This document shows, piece by piece, positions 1-6,955 of a stretch of DNA of 20,053 nt; the stretch's first letter is position 1, and the number at the start of each line of letters is the position of its first letter. Position numbers and translations under genes: made by a program. The stretch comes from Maccoyibacter sp900556645 (GTDB taxonomy: Bacteria > Bacillota > Clostridia > Lachnospirales > Lachnospiraceae), in contig CATWDJ010000032.1 in assembly GCA_958349535.1 (NCBI GenBank), forward strand, positions 1-20,053, written 5' to 3'. Under the pieces are notes generated by a model that ran no database searches, was not told where the DNA came from, and saw only the letters and a program-made list of their open reading frames with translations.

Positions 1-13
1 CAGGTTTTACGCG

Positions 14-31
14 ACCTGCAAGCATTTTTTT
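14..31 (+). terminator. 3' half of an intrinsic terminator cut by the window edge
   Basis: Bases 1-5 (CAGGT) and 14-18 (ACCTG) pair, and the 3' arm continues as CAAGCA directly into seven T residues (25-31). This is what the 3' half of a longer hairpin would look like if the first bases of its 5' arm lay outside the window. It would end a plus-strand gene to the left. The missing arm is inferred. Confidence 0.5.
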
Positions 32-80
32 CGATGTTCAACTGTCAAACTCCCGTATATGCTAACTTCTATTAGTTGTC

Positions 81-99
81 AATAATCTAATTGATTATT
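81..99. promoter_or_regulatory. 19-bp perfect palindrome, candidate operator of the DtxR-like regulator
   Basis: AATAATC, a 5-base centre TAATT, then GATTATT form a perfect inverted repeat of 7+5+7. It lies 20 bases upstream of the -35 box of the regulator gene. The 19-bp size is what DtxR-family dimers typically recognise, but the sequence does not match the DtxR or MntR consensus and I see no second copy in front of feoA. A second, overlapping inverted repeat (AATTGAT at 89-95, ATCAATT at 104-110) is also present. Operator function is an inference from position and symmetry. Confidence 0.45.
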
Positions 100-118
100 T
101 TTTATCAATTACATGGAT

Positions 119-147
119 TTGAAAAAATCCCCTCTCCATGCTATACT
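119..147 (+). promoter_or_regulatory. Sigma-A type promoter of the DtxR-like regulator
   Basis: TTGAAA (119-124), a 17-base spacer, and TATACT (142-147) make a near-consensus vegetative promoter. Transcription would begin around 154, leaving a leader of about 30 bases before the ATG at 186. Confidence 0.7.
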
Positions 148-185
148 GATAAAAATCAAGTACACACCAGATGGGGGATTTTACT

Positions 186-548
186 ATGAAAGTCAATGAA
201 TCGGCAGAAAATTATTTAGAAACGATTCTGATACTGAGCAAGACGCTTCCGGTAGTTCGCTCTGTGGATGTCGCCAACGAACTGGGTTTTAAGAAATCCA
301 GTGTCAGTGTTGCCATGAAGAATCTTCGGGAAAAGAACCATATTACCGTTTCTGACTCCGGCTTTATCACATTGACCGAAAGTGGTCGGGAAATTGCAGA
401 GATGATTTACGAACGACACACTCTGCTCTCCTCTTGGTTAGAGCGTCTGGGCGTAGACCATGAAACTGCTGCCGCCGATGCCTGCCGTATGGAACACGTT
501 ATCAGTAAAGAGAGTTTTGAAGCAATCAAAAAACATGTAAAGGATTAA
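186..548 (+). CDS. DtxR/MntR-family metal-dependent transcriptional regulator (short form)
   Basis: A 120-residue winged-helix repressor of the DtxR/MntR family, expected to bind Fe(II) or Mn(II) and then DNA, and probably to control iron uptake. Residues 1-60 form the helix-turn-helix domain (RSVDVANELGFKKSSVSVAM is the recognition region). The rest is the metal-binding dimerisation domain, with a DtxR-style CRMEH cluster near the C-terminus and ERH in the middle. There is no C-terminal SH3-like domain, so it is closer in size to MntR than to DtxR. I chose the ATG at 186 because GGGGGA lies 9 bases upstream; an in-frame ATG at 171 would place this ribosome site inside the gene. The position equivalent to DtxR Met10 or MntR Asp8 is Asn9. 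It converges on feoB, with stop codons 2 bases apart, so the regulator and its likely target form one iron locus. Whether it senses iron or manganese cannot be told from sequence. Confidence 0.85.
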   Translation: MKVNESAENYLETILILSKTLPVVRSVDVANELGFKKSSVSVAMKNLREKNHITVSDSGFITLTESGREIAEMIYERHTLLSSWLERLGVDHETAAADACRMEHVISKESFEAIKKHVKD

Positions 549-550
549 TC

Positions 551-2407
551 CTACACAAAGCCCACAAGCTTTGCCAATCCCGAAATCAGGAAACAGAGAA
601 GCATTCCCGTTCCGGTGGGAAGGACTGTTGCCAGCAGCGTCCATTTCCAGCTTCCTGTTTCTTTTTTTATGCTCAAAAGTGTGGTGGAACAGGGCCAATG
701 CATTAGAGAAAAAATCATCACACAAACCGCCGTTACCCAAGTCCATCCCTGACTTACAAACAAGACTTTCATTGCCGCCAGATTTTCCATCTCCATCAGA
801 CTCCCCTGTGCCATATAAGCCATAATCATAATAGGCATTACAATCTCATTTGCCGGAAATCCCAGAATAAATGCGGTGAGAATCACTCCATCCATCCCCA
901 GCAGATGGGCAAAGGGGTCTAAAAATGCCGTACAATGCCCCAGCAGACTTACATCCCCTACTGTGACATTGGCAAGAATCCAGATAAGGATTCCCGCCGG
1001 TGCCGCAACTGCAATCGCTCTCCTGAGAACGAACAATGTACGGTCAAAAATGGAGCGGACAATTACTTTTCCGATTTGCGGTCTCCGATAGGGCGGCAGC
1101 TCCAGTGTAAATGCAGAAGGCATTCCCTTTAAAATGGTTTTGGAAAGCAGCCATGACATACAAAAGGTCATTCCCACGCCCAAAAGTACCAACAGGGTCA
1201 AAAGTCCTGCAGAGACAAAGGATGCTCCTATGGTTCCCTGTGTCCCTATAAAAAACATGGTAATCAACGCTATCAGTGTTGGGAACCTTCCGTTACATGG
1301 TACAAAGGTGTTGGTCAGAATCGCTATCATCTGCTCTCTGGGAGAATCAATGATACGGCATCCCACCACCCCTGCCGCATTGCATCCGAATCCCATGCAC
1401 ATACTCAGACCTTGTTTGCCACAAGCATGACATTTCTGGAAAGGTTTATCGAGATTATAGGCGATTCTCGGCAGATATCCCGCATCCTCCAAAAGTGTAA
1501 ACAAGGGAAAGAAAATCGCCATAGGCGGCAGCATGACGGATACCACCCAAGCCAAAACCCGGTACATCCCCAAAACCAGTACCCCGTGGAGCCAATCCGG
1601 TGCTCCCAGAAACCGGAACAGCTTCGTCAGCTCCTCTTGTATCTGAAAAAGTCCAGCTGACAACAACTGAGAAGGATAATTGGCTCCGGCTATGGTAAGC
1701 CACAGCACAAACGCCAACAGCAGAATCATTACCGGATATCCGGTTCTTTTACTTGTCAGCAGCCTATCTAATTTCCGGTCTCTTTTGTAATATTCCTCCT
1801 GTTCAAAGGAAACGGTCTTTTTTGCAATCTCCTCTGCCTGTTTCACGAAAAAAGCTGCCTGTTCCTCCGTTGACAGTTCCGTATTCGCTTCTTCTTGGTT
1901 TTCCCTGCATGGCATTTCTACACATACATCCAATTTTTTTAGCAAGCCGTCCAGATTCTCTTTTTCCCGTGCCACTGTTCCCACCACCGGAACTCCCAAT
2001 TCTTTGGACAGCTTTTCCAGATTGATACAAATTCCTTTTTTCTCTGCCTCATCCAAAAGATTGACACAGACCACCACACGCTGGCAAAGGTTTATAATCT
2101 GCAAAGCCAGATTCAGATTCCGTTCCAAACAGGTGGCATCACAGACCACTAAAACCGCATCTGCCTCACCGGAACAGATGTAGTCTCTCGCCACCTCTTC
2201 CTCCGGCGAATGGGCAATCAGGGAGTAAGTACCCGGAATATCCACCAGCCGATATGTATACTTTTCACTCTTACAATACCCTTGTGCACTTCCCACCGTC
2301 TTCCCGGGCCAGTTTCCGGTGTGCTGATTCATCCCCGTCAGATTATTGAACAACGTACTTTTTCCCACATTTGGATTTCCTGCAACCGCCACTACCCTTA
2401 ATTCCAT
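551..2407 (-). CDS. feoB: Ferrous iron transport protein B (FeoB)
   Basis: A 618-residue inner-membrane Fe(II) transporter driven or gated by an N-terminal G domain. G1 is GNPNVGKST (10-18), G3 is DIPG (56-59) and G4 is NLLD (116-119). A charged cytoplasmic stretch then leads to the membrane half, which begins around residue 225 and has two Gate-type regions. The membrane part carries a cysteine-rich loop (CHACG, then MCMGFGCNAAG and VPCNGRFP) typical of the Clostridia-type FeoB. The protein is shorter than E. coli FeoB (773 residues) but both halves are present. Its start overlaps the end of feoA by 10 bases, so the two are translationally coupled. No terminator is visible before the convergent regulator gene, so the two transcripts probably overlap at their 3' ends. 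Confidence 0.95.
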   Translation of the reverse strand: MELRVVAVAGNPNVGKSTLFNNLTGMNQHTGNWPGKTVGSAQGYCKSEKYTYRLVDIPGTYSLIAHSPEEEVARDYICSGEADAVLVVCDATCLERNLNLALQIINLCQRVVVCVNLLDEAEKKGICINLEKLSKELGVPVVGTVAREKENLDGLLKKLDVCVEMPCRENQEEANTELSTEEQAAFFVKQAEEIAKKTVSFEQEEYYKRDRKLDRLLTSKRTGYPVMILLLAFVLWLTIAGANYPSQLLSAGLFQIQEELTKLFRFLGAPDWLHGVLVLGMYRVLAWVVSVMLPPMAIFFPLFTLLEDAGYLPRIAYNLDKPFQKCHACGKQGLSMCMGFGCNAAGVVGCRIIDSPREQMIAILTNTFVPCNGRFPTLIALITMFFIGTQGTIGASFVSAGLLTLLVLLGVGMTFCMSWLLSKTILKGMPSAFTLELPPYRRPQIGKVIVRSIFDRTLFVLRRAIAVAAPAGILIWILANVTVGDVSLLGHCTAFLDPFAHLLGMDGVILTAFILGFPANEIVMPIMIMAYMAQGSLMEMENLAAMKVLFVSQGWTWVTAVCVMIFSLMHWPCSTTLLSIKKETGSWKWTLLATVLPTGTGMLLCFLISGLAKLVGFV

Positions 2408-2646
2408 TTTGCATTCCTTTCAACCATAATTTTTTTACAGTCTTTTGTACGAATTGCAATCACCGCTCCCCGAATCAAATAGGCACGAGGGTCTCCCAAG
2501 GGACTTTCTCCCACACACTCCACCGTTGTTCCCTCCACCAGACCGATGTCCAGCAGTCGCCTTCGGATACTTCCGTCGGATAGTAATTTTTTCACAACCG
2601 CCTTCTCTCCCGGTTTTATCTCACACAAACAATCTATTTCATTCAT
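2398..2646 (-). CDS. feoA: Ferrous iron transport protein A (FeoA)
   Basis: An 82-residue cytoplasmic SH3-like protein that assists FeoB. The family signatures are visible: an N-terminal LCEIKPGEKAVVKKL strand region, RRRLLDIGLVEGTTVE in the centre, and GDPRAYLIRGAVIAIR near the end. A ribosome site with GGTGGAG lies about 5 bases before the ATG. It is the first gene of the feoAB operon and overlaps feoB by 10 bases. It has its own promoter in the 75-base gap after the DUF1275 gene, although read-through from that gene is possible. Confidence 0.93.
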   Translation of the reverse strand: MNEIDCLCEIKPGEKAVVKKLLSDGSIRRRLLDIGLVEGTTVECVGESPLGDPRAYLIRGAVIAIRTKDCKKIMVERNAKWN

Positions 2647-2659
2647 TGGAACTCCACCT

Positions 2660-2700
2660 CTGCATACTTCCTGTTATTTATTATATTGCACCCTATGCAG
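2660..2700 (-). promoter_or_regulatory. feoAB promoter -10 box flanked by a 7-bp inverted repeat
   Basis: On the minus strand a perfect TATAAT lies at 2680-2685, about 35 bases before feoA. No good -35 is seen at 16-18 bases (the candidate GTAACC is poor), suggesting an activated or otherwise weak promoter. CTGCATA (2660-2666) and TATGCAG (2694-2700) are perfect inverted copies on either side of the -10 box, with centres 34 bp apart. They may be regulator half-sites. This operator role is an inference. Confidence 0.45.
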
Positions 2701-2721
2701 TTGGTTACAGTCCTCTCTTGT

Positions 2722-3396
2722 CTATTCTGCCAATTTTTTCTCACGGTCCCGGAACATCAGCAAAAATCCCACCAGTAAGATAACGGAACAAATCATAATT
2801 GCTTTTTCCTGCAGGATTCCCACACATTGATTTCCAAAAACTGCTCCCAAAACAAAACATCCGATAACTCCATAAAAGAGCAGTCCTTTCTTTAGGTACT
2901 TGGGATTTCTCGTATATCGGTAATCACACATTGCCTCCGTTCCGGTTCTGAGATTTCCGATACACATGGTGGTGGCGATTCCCTTGCCGTGGATTTTCCG
3001 AAAACTCTCTACCTGTATGCCACAGGCAAAGGAAGTCATGCTGTTTGCCAGCAGATTATATTTCTGTGCCATAAACCCAACTGCCACCAAAACCACCGCT
3101 TCAAACAAAATGGTAACCTGTCGCCAATGGGGAAGTTTTTTCTCTTTCAAATAATGCTTCACCACATCGGACACCACAATGCCCAGAGCAAATGCCAGAA
3201 TCGGACAGAGATACCGCAATGCCATAGGAAACTCCCCTTTTGAAATATGTATCCCAAATAAGAGAATATTTCCTGTCTGGGCATTGGCAAATACCTCTCC
3301 TCTGCACACATATGAATATGCGTCCATAAAACCTCCCGCCAAGGCAAGAAATATTCCCAATGTTAATGATTCTGAAACCTGTTTTGCTCTGTTCAT
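2722..3396 (-). CDS. DUF1275 (YoaK-like) family membrane protein
   Basis: A 224-residue integral membrane protein of the DUF1275/YoaK family, whose function is not established. The family opening is clear: LALAGGFMDAYSYVCRGEVF followed by ANAQTGN and a string of hydrophobic segments (about six). RTGTEAMCDYRYTRNPKYL near residue 150 is a cytoplasmic loop. The gene starts 14 bases after the stop of the ATP-grasp gene, with GGAG 8 bases before its ATG, so the two are an operon. A role beside the ATP-grasp protein is unknown. Confidence 0.85.
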   Translation of the reverse strand: MNRAKQVSESLTLGIFLALAGGFMDAYSYVCRGEVFANAQTGNILLFGIHISKGEFPMALRYLCPILAFALGIVVSDVVKHYLKEKKLPHWRQVTILFEAVVLVAVGFMAQKYNLLANSMTSFACGIQVESFRKIHGKGIATTMCIGNLRTGTEAMCDYRYTRNPKYLKKGLLFYGVIGCFVLGAVFGNQCVGILQEKAIMICSVILLVGFLLMFRDREKKLAE

Positions 3397-3410
3397 TCTT
3401 TTCTCTCCGT

Positions 3411-5972
3411 CTAAATCTGTAAAACTGCCTGTTCCGACTCCATATCATAGTACAGTCTGCTTCCCTCTTCAAGTATGCAGACCTCTATCATATCCTTTAA
3501 TTCCTCATATTCCGGGCAAATTTCCAAAAAGTGATTCGGCAGCTTGTCCATCAGCTCCGGCTGATATAGCTTCCGCTTCTCATTCTCAAACACTGCTCCG
3601 TAGAAGATATCAGATTCCACCAAATCCTGAAACATATGGCTTCCGTAGGAAAGCTCCGGCATATATCCCACCTGACTGTACGCCACCTCAAAAATCGCCT
3701 GAAATCCGCTGATGTCCGCAAACGCCACCGGGACACCCAGTTCCGGTGATGAGGTTCCGATTCTGCCCGGCACCAGAAGTACCATTCCCTTTCCCTGCTC
3801 TTTGAAATGAGCATTGATTTTTCCGATTGCCCTTGCCACCGAAGGCTTATTCGCATAAGGATAGCTATAATAAGCATAGGCATCCACCTTTACCAGCACC
3901 TGCACCTCTTCCGCCCGGGAACGTCCCATGGTGCTGTGTTCAATGTGAAGGAGGGTGCGTTCCTTAGGAATCTGAGGAATGTCCACCTTTTTTCCTCCCA
4001 CACAAACCTGAAGAGGACGGCATTGCAGCAGATTCACCACAAAGTCATCATCCTCACCCAGATTGACTGTATATTCAATATCTACTGCCGTTCCGTAAAC
4101 TTTCTCCAACACCGCCAGCATTTCCTTCATGGTATCGGTAAATACCTGATTACGAGCCAGTCCCTGACAGGAAATGAAATAGACCTCCCGATAATGTCCC
4201 TGTTCCCGCAGCCTTCTCTCGGCATCGGTATCATGCTCCAAAAGATTCTTTTTGTATACCTTTGACATCAGCGGCAGCACCTCTTCCATGGATACCTCCG
4301 TCAGCTCATTTTTCTCCAAATCCAGCACATCCAGTTTTCTCTGGGAATAGCGGTGGCGGTCTGCCACATCCGGTCTTGCAAAGGCAAGAGGCTTATCCAT
4401 ACTGATTAATCTCGGATAATCCCCTTGGGTACGGTCCACCGCCTTTGTTCCAAGACCTGCCACAATCCGAAGCATTCCTGCCGCCGGGTCCATCTCCTGC
4501 ATAAAACGGTACATACTGTAAGAATATCCCACGCCTGCAGCATACGGCATAAACAAATGGTCAAAATAGGAACCGGATACCCGCTGTACCAGAATTGCCA
4601 TCTGCTCGTCCTTCTCTTGCAAATTTCTAATTTTTCGGTACTCCAAAGCAGAGGGATTCAGGGTGCTGGCGTAAACTTTTTTTACCGCCTCTTCCAAAGC
4701 TTCCAAACGTTCCTCTGCCGTTCCGCCGTTTACACAGAAATAAGAGTCATATTTTCCCGCAAAGGCATTTCCGAAACCGTCCTCTAAAATACTACTGGAG
4801 CGTACGATAATCGGGCAGGTCCCGAAATAGTCCAGCATCCTTCGGAATTTTTCCCGAATATCCTCCGGGAAATGTCCCTCTAAAATGGCATTCTGAAATT
4901 CCTGTGCCACCTGAAAATACCCCTCTTGTGTCCGCTGGCGAATCCGCAAATCCCAGCAATTATTTTCCACAATAAAGGTGTAGAACACATCTGCTCCGAT
5001 AAAGAAGGAATCATGAGGCTCCATCTTTGCTTTTACCTGTGGCAGCTTTTTCTCGATGATTTTTCTCGCCAACAACATACCGCTGGCTTTTCCTCCAATA
5101 GTTCCCGTTCCAATCATACGGTTTCGGATTTCAAAATAGTCCTCCGCCTCAAAATATTCCTCCACCAGTTCCCGTAGCCTTTCGTCCCGGGTCATCATAA
5201 TCCGGCACATGGTATGAAGGGCTTCCCTAGGCAGAACTCCCGCAGCTTTTTGCAGTTTTGCCATATGGAAGAAACGGTCCCAACTATCCGTTTCCACCTC
5301 CTCGAGATTCTGGTTCTTGTTCAGGACAGCATAGTAACGGCTCATATCCACACCATCGGTCACAGCACGAAATTCTCCCGACTCCGGTTTGTACAGATAT
5401 GGCATGAACATGGTAGGCGTATAGCGGTTCCAGACCTTCAGCGGATGCACATACAGCTCTTCTTCTCCGTACACATCCAGCAGTAGCTGCGTAGTCTCCC
5501 GAATCTTGGCAATAGCTTGATAGGAATGTCTTCCTCGGATAATCGGGAAAAAGGCAACTGTATCCAACTGAAACAGGAAAGGACAGGTAACTTTAAAAAA
5601 GTTCCCCATCATCAAATCCGTAGACCATGCCACCTGTAGTTCTGAAAGGCAATCGAACACATAAAAGGCATCATAGCCTTCCTTTTCTATAATGTGGTGA
5701 ATGGTGGCGGTAAAGGTTTCAAATTTATGAGAAAGCTCCACCTCATAGACCTTGACCCCTTCCTGTTTTTCCACAAAAGGTTCATGGCTTGCAAAACGGA
5801 TGTAGATAAGATTCCGTTTATCTGCCAATGCCTGTTTCACAAAGGGATTTACAAAATACCGGAACTCTTCCAGATTGGTCACCTGCCATACCACATTGTC
5901 TCCCAAGCGAATGTTATCCAACGCCTGATCCATCTCAGGGATTCCCGATTGTATACGTTCAAATGCTGCCAT
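3411..5972 (-). CDS. PEP synthase-like ATP-grasp protein with a P-loop-less KaiC-like N-terminal domain
   Basis: An 853-residue protein with two recognisable parts. Residues about 8-170 resemble a KaiC/RecA-type fold: SGIPEMDQAL matches the start of KaiC domains and YDAFYVFDCLSEL (100-112) the Walker B strand. Where GxxGxGKT should stand there is VTNLEEFRYF, so no P-loop is visible. Residues about 285-640 match the ATP-binding domain of PEP synthase/pyruvate phosphate dikinase: GTIGGKASGML (290-300, with Lys295), VRSSSILEDGFGNAFAGKYD (390-409) and a later AILVQRV strand. The phosphohistidine swivel domain and the PEP/pyruvate barrel are absent, so it is not a complete PEP synthase. The C-terminal 200 residues carry a GRIGTSSPELGVP motif of unknown role. 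GAGG precedes the ATG by about 7 bases. It is the first gene of an operon with the DUF1275 membrane protein. Substrate and partner are unknown; the family is usually annotated only as PEP/pyruvate-binding domain protein. Confidence 0.8.
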   Translation of the reverse strand: MAAFERIQSGIPEMDQALDNIRLGDNVVWQVTNLEEFRYFVNPFVKQALADKRNLIYIRFASHEPFVEKQEGVKVYEVELSHKFETFTATIHHIIEKEGYDAFYVFDCLSELQVAWSTDLMMGNFFKVTCPFLFQLDTVAFFPIIRGRHSYQAIAKIRETTQLLLDVYGEEELYVHPLKVWNRYTPTMFMPYLYKPESGEFRAVTDGVDMSRYYAVLNKNQNLEEVETDSWDRFFHMAKLQKAAGVLPREALHTMCRIMMTRDERLRELVEEYFEAEDYFEIRNRMIGTGTIGGKASGMLLARKIIEKKLPQVKAKMEPHDSFFIGADVFYTFIVENNCWDLRIRQRTQEGYFQVAQEFQNAILEGHFPEDIREKFRRMLDYFGTCPIIVRSSSILEDGFGNAFAGKYDSYFCVNGGTAEERLEALEEAVKKVYASTLNPSALEYRKIRNLQEKDEQMAILVQRVSGSYFDHLFMPYAAGVGYSYSMYRFMQEMDPAAGMLRIVAGLGTKAVDRTQGDYPRLISMDKPLAFARPDVADRHRYSQRKLDVLDLEKNELTEVSMEEVLPLMSKVYKKNLLEHDTDAERRLREQGHYREVYFISCQGLARNQVFTDTMKEMLAVLEKVYGTAVDIEYTVNLGEDDDFVVNLLQCRPLQVCVGGKKVDIPQIPKERTLLHIEHSTMGRSRAEEVQVLVKVDAYAYYSYPYANKPSVARAIGKINAHFKEQGKGMVLLVPGRIGTSSPELGVPVAFADISGFQAIFEVAYSQVGYMPELSYGSHMFQDLVESDIFYGAVFENEKRKLYQPELMDKLPNHFLEICPEYEELKDMIEVCILEEGSRLYYDMESEQAVLQI

Positions 5973-6010
5973 ATTACCCTCATCCTATGCTTGATATTAA
6001 ATTTTTAAAT

Positions 6011-6038
6011 ATTTTACTAAAAAATGAAGGAATTGTAA
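6011..6038 (-). promoter_or_regulatory. Promoter of the ATP-grasp gene
   Basis: On the minus strand TTACAA (6033-6038), a 16-base spacer and TAAAAT (6011-6016) lie about 40 bases before the ATG at 5972. Its -35 box is only 3 bases from that of the divergent riboswitch promoter. Confidence 0.6.
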
Positions 6039-6041
6039 ATC

Positions 6042-6070
6042 TTGCAACTTTGTGAAAGCTGTGCTACAAT
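6042..6070 (+). promoter_or_regulatory. Promoter of the queuine-salvage operon
   Basis: TTGCAA (6042-6047), a 17-base spacer and TACAAT (6065-6070) form a good vegetative promoter. Transcription would start near 6077, giving an approximately 170-base leader that contains the riboswitch and hairpins listed next. Confidence 0.7.
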
Positions 6071-6088
6071 ACTTTTTGTCAGTTATAT

Positions 6089-6128
6089 AAGACAGTTCGT
6101 GACCATCCTGTCTATAAACAAAACTAGG
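6089..6128 (+). ncRNA. preQ1-I riboswitch aptamer
   Basis: AGACAG (6090-6095) pairs with CTGTCT (6108-6113) around the loop TTCGTGACCATC, followed by an A-rich tail ATAAACAAAACTAGG (6114-6128). The order (5-6 bp stem, loop starting UUC, adenine tail ending AAAACUA-GG) is that of class I preQ1 riboswitches. The tail closely resembles both the B. subtilis and T. tengcongensis aptamers. Pseudoknot pairing between the loop (C, G, U and G of TTCGTG) and the tail CTAG is partial, as in T. tengcongensis. The downstream genes are queuosine-salvage genes, which independently supports the call. Confidence 0.75.
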
Positions 6129-6229
6129 AATTGAACTTTCTTTTGATATTTTTATATCAAAATGAAATTCGTATGGATGGATACAGATTTTGTGTCCTTT
6201 TTTATTTGCCATCCATACAAAAATTCCTA
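6125..6229 (+). promoter_or_regulatory. Riboswitch expression platform: nested hairpins with an embedded terminator
   Basis: TAGGAATT (6125-6132) is a perfect inverse of AATTCCTA (6222-6229). Inside it sit, with no gap, a hairpin TTTTGATAT/ATATCAAAA (6141-6149/6154-6162, extendable to about 6132-6171) and a 10-bp stem GTATGGATGG/CCATCCATAC (6171-6180/6209-6218). Within the latter GGATACA (6179-6185) pairs with TGTGTCC (6191-6197) and is followed by TTTTTT (6198-6203), an intrinsic terminator. CCATCC of the aptamer (6103-6108) can also pair with GGATGG (6175-6180), which would take two bases from the terminator stem. The outer helix uses the TAG of the aptamer tail, so it competes with ligand binding. 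Mechanism is inferred. Confidence 0.55.
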
Positions 6230-6247
6230 CGAAAGTAAGGAGAATTT

Positions 6248-6952
6248 ATGATACGTTACGCAATGATTACTGAGAAAAATCCCCGTGAAATTGTTATGCT
6301 GCGGGGAAGCGGCTGCAAATGGCGACGTTGCCGTTTCTGCGACTACCATTTGGATTACAGCAAGGACGAAGCTGCCAATTTTGCTTTAAACCGCTTACAA
6401 CTTCAAAAGGTAACCGGAAAATACCATTGTCTGGAGGTCATTAACTCCGGCAGCTTTGTGGACTTAGATGAACAGACCCTTTCTTTGATTGAACAGGTTT
6501 GTCTGGAAAAAGACATTACACAGGTGCATTTTGAATGCCATTGGATGCACCGTGAGTCAGTGGCTGACTTCCGAAAACGTTTTGCCGACAAGGGGATTAC
6601 CCTAAAAATAAAAATCGGTGTAGAAACCTTTGACTTCAAATTCCGGGAAGGGGTTCTGGACAAAGGGATTCCCACAGATGACCCAGCAGAAATCGCCCGG
6701 TATTTTGATGAAGCCTGCCTCTTATTTGGTCTCACCGGACAAACAGCAGATTCCATGAAACGGGATATAGAAACGGCTCTTACCTATTTTCAGCGGGTCT
6801 GTATCAATATTATGACCACAAACGGTTCTTCCCTTCAACCGGATGATACCGTAATCTCTCTCTTTGTACGTGAGCTTTATCCACTTTATGCCGAGAATCC
6901 TCGGATAGATATCTTAATGGAAAATACAGATTTTGGAGTTGGAGGAAACTAA
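6248..6952 (+). CDS. queL: Radical SAM protein, probable queuine lyase (QueL-like)
   Basis: A 234-residue radical SAM-like protein with a non-canonical cluster motif C23-x4-C28-x2-C31 (CKWRRCRFCDYH), rather than the usual C-x3-C-x2-C. A later IKIGVETFDFKFREGVLDKG stretch matches the substrate-side strands of small radical SAM folds. In Clostridioides difficile a noncanonical radical SAM enzyme, QueL, releases queuine from queuosine 5'-phosphate and is encoded with a YhhQ transporter. The same pairing, behind a preQ1 riboswitch, is the main basis for the name here. AAGGAG lies 5 bases before the ATG. The stop codon is 3 bases before the ATG of the transporter. The QueK-type nucleoside hydrolase known from C. 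difficile is not beside it. Family membership is likely, but the exact reaction is an inference. Confidence 0.72.
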   Translation: MIRYAMITEKNPREIVMLRGSGCKWRRCRFCDYHLDYSKDEAANFALNRLQLQKVTGKYHCLEVINSGSFVDLDEQTLSLIEQVCLEKDITQVHFECHWMHRESVADFRKRFADKGITLKIKIGVETFDFKFREGVLDKGIPTDDPAEIARYFDEACLLFGLTGQTADSMKRDIETALTYFQRVCINIMTTNGSSLQPDDTVISLFVRELYPLYAENPRIDILMENTDFGVGGN

Positions 6953-6955
6953 GAA

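Noticed and set aside
171..188. ATG at 171 as start of the DtxR-like regulator
   Set aside because: The GGGGGA ribosome site overlaps that codon region and is correctly spaced for the ATG at 186, where family homology begins.
438..746. A 102-residue minus-strand frame across the regulator-feoB junction
   Set aside because: It is antisense to the regulator and out of frame with feoB, with no family resemblance.
3411..5972. Calling the 853-residue protein a phosphoenolpyruvate synthase
   Set aside because: Only the ATP-binding domain is present; the phosphohistidine and PEP/pyruvate barrel domains are missing.
5997..6212. A 71-residue minus-strand reading frame in the 5973-6247 gap
   Set aside because: It runs through the riboswitch hairpins and both promoters, has no ribosome site of note, and its residues reflect the inverted repeats; not a real gene.
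6125..6229. Interpretation of the nested inverted repeats as a MITE-type mobile element
   Set aside because: The terminal repeats are only 8 bp and no target-site duplication is seen; the position between an aptamer and its genes fits an expression platform better. Kept only as an alternative.
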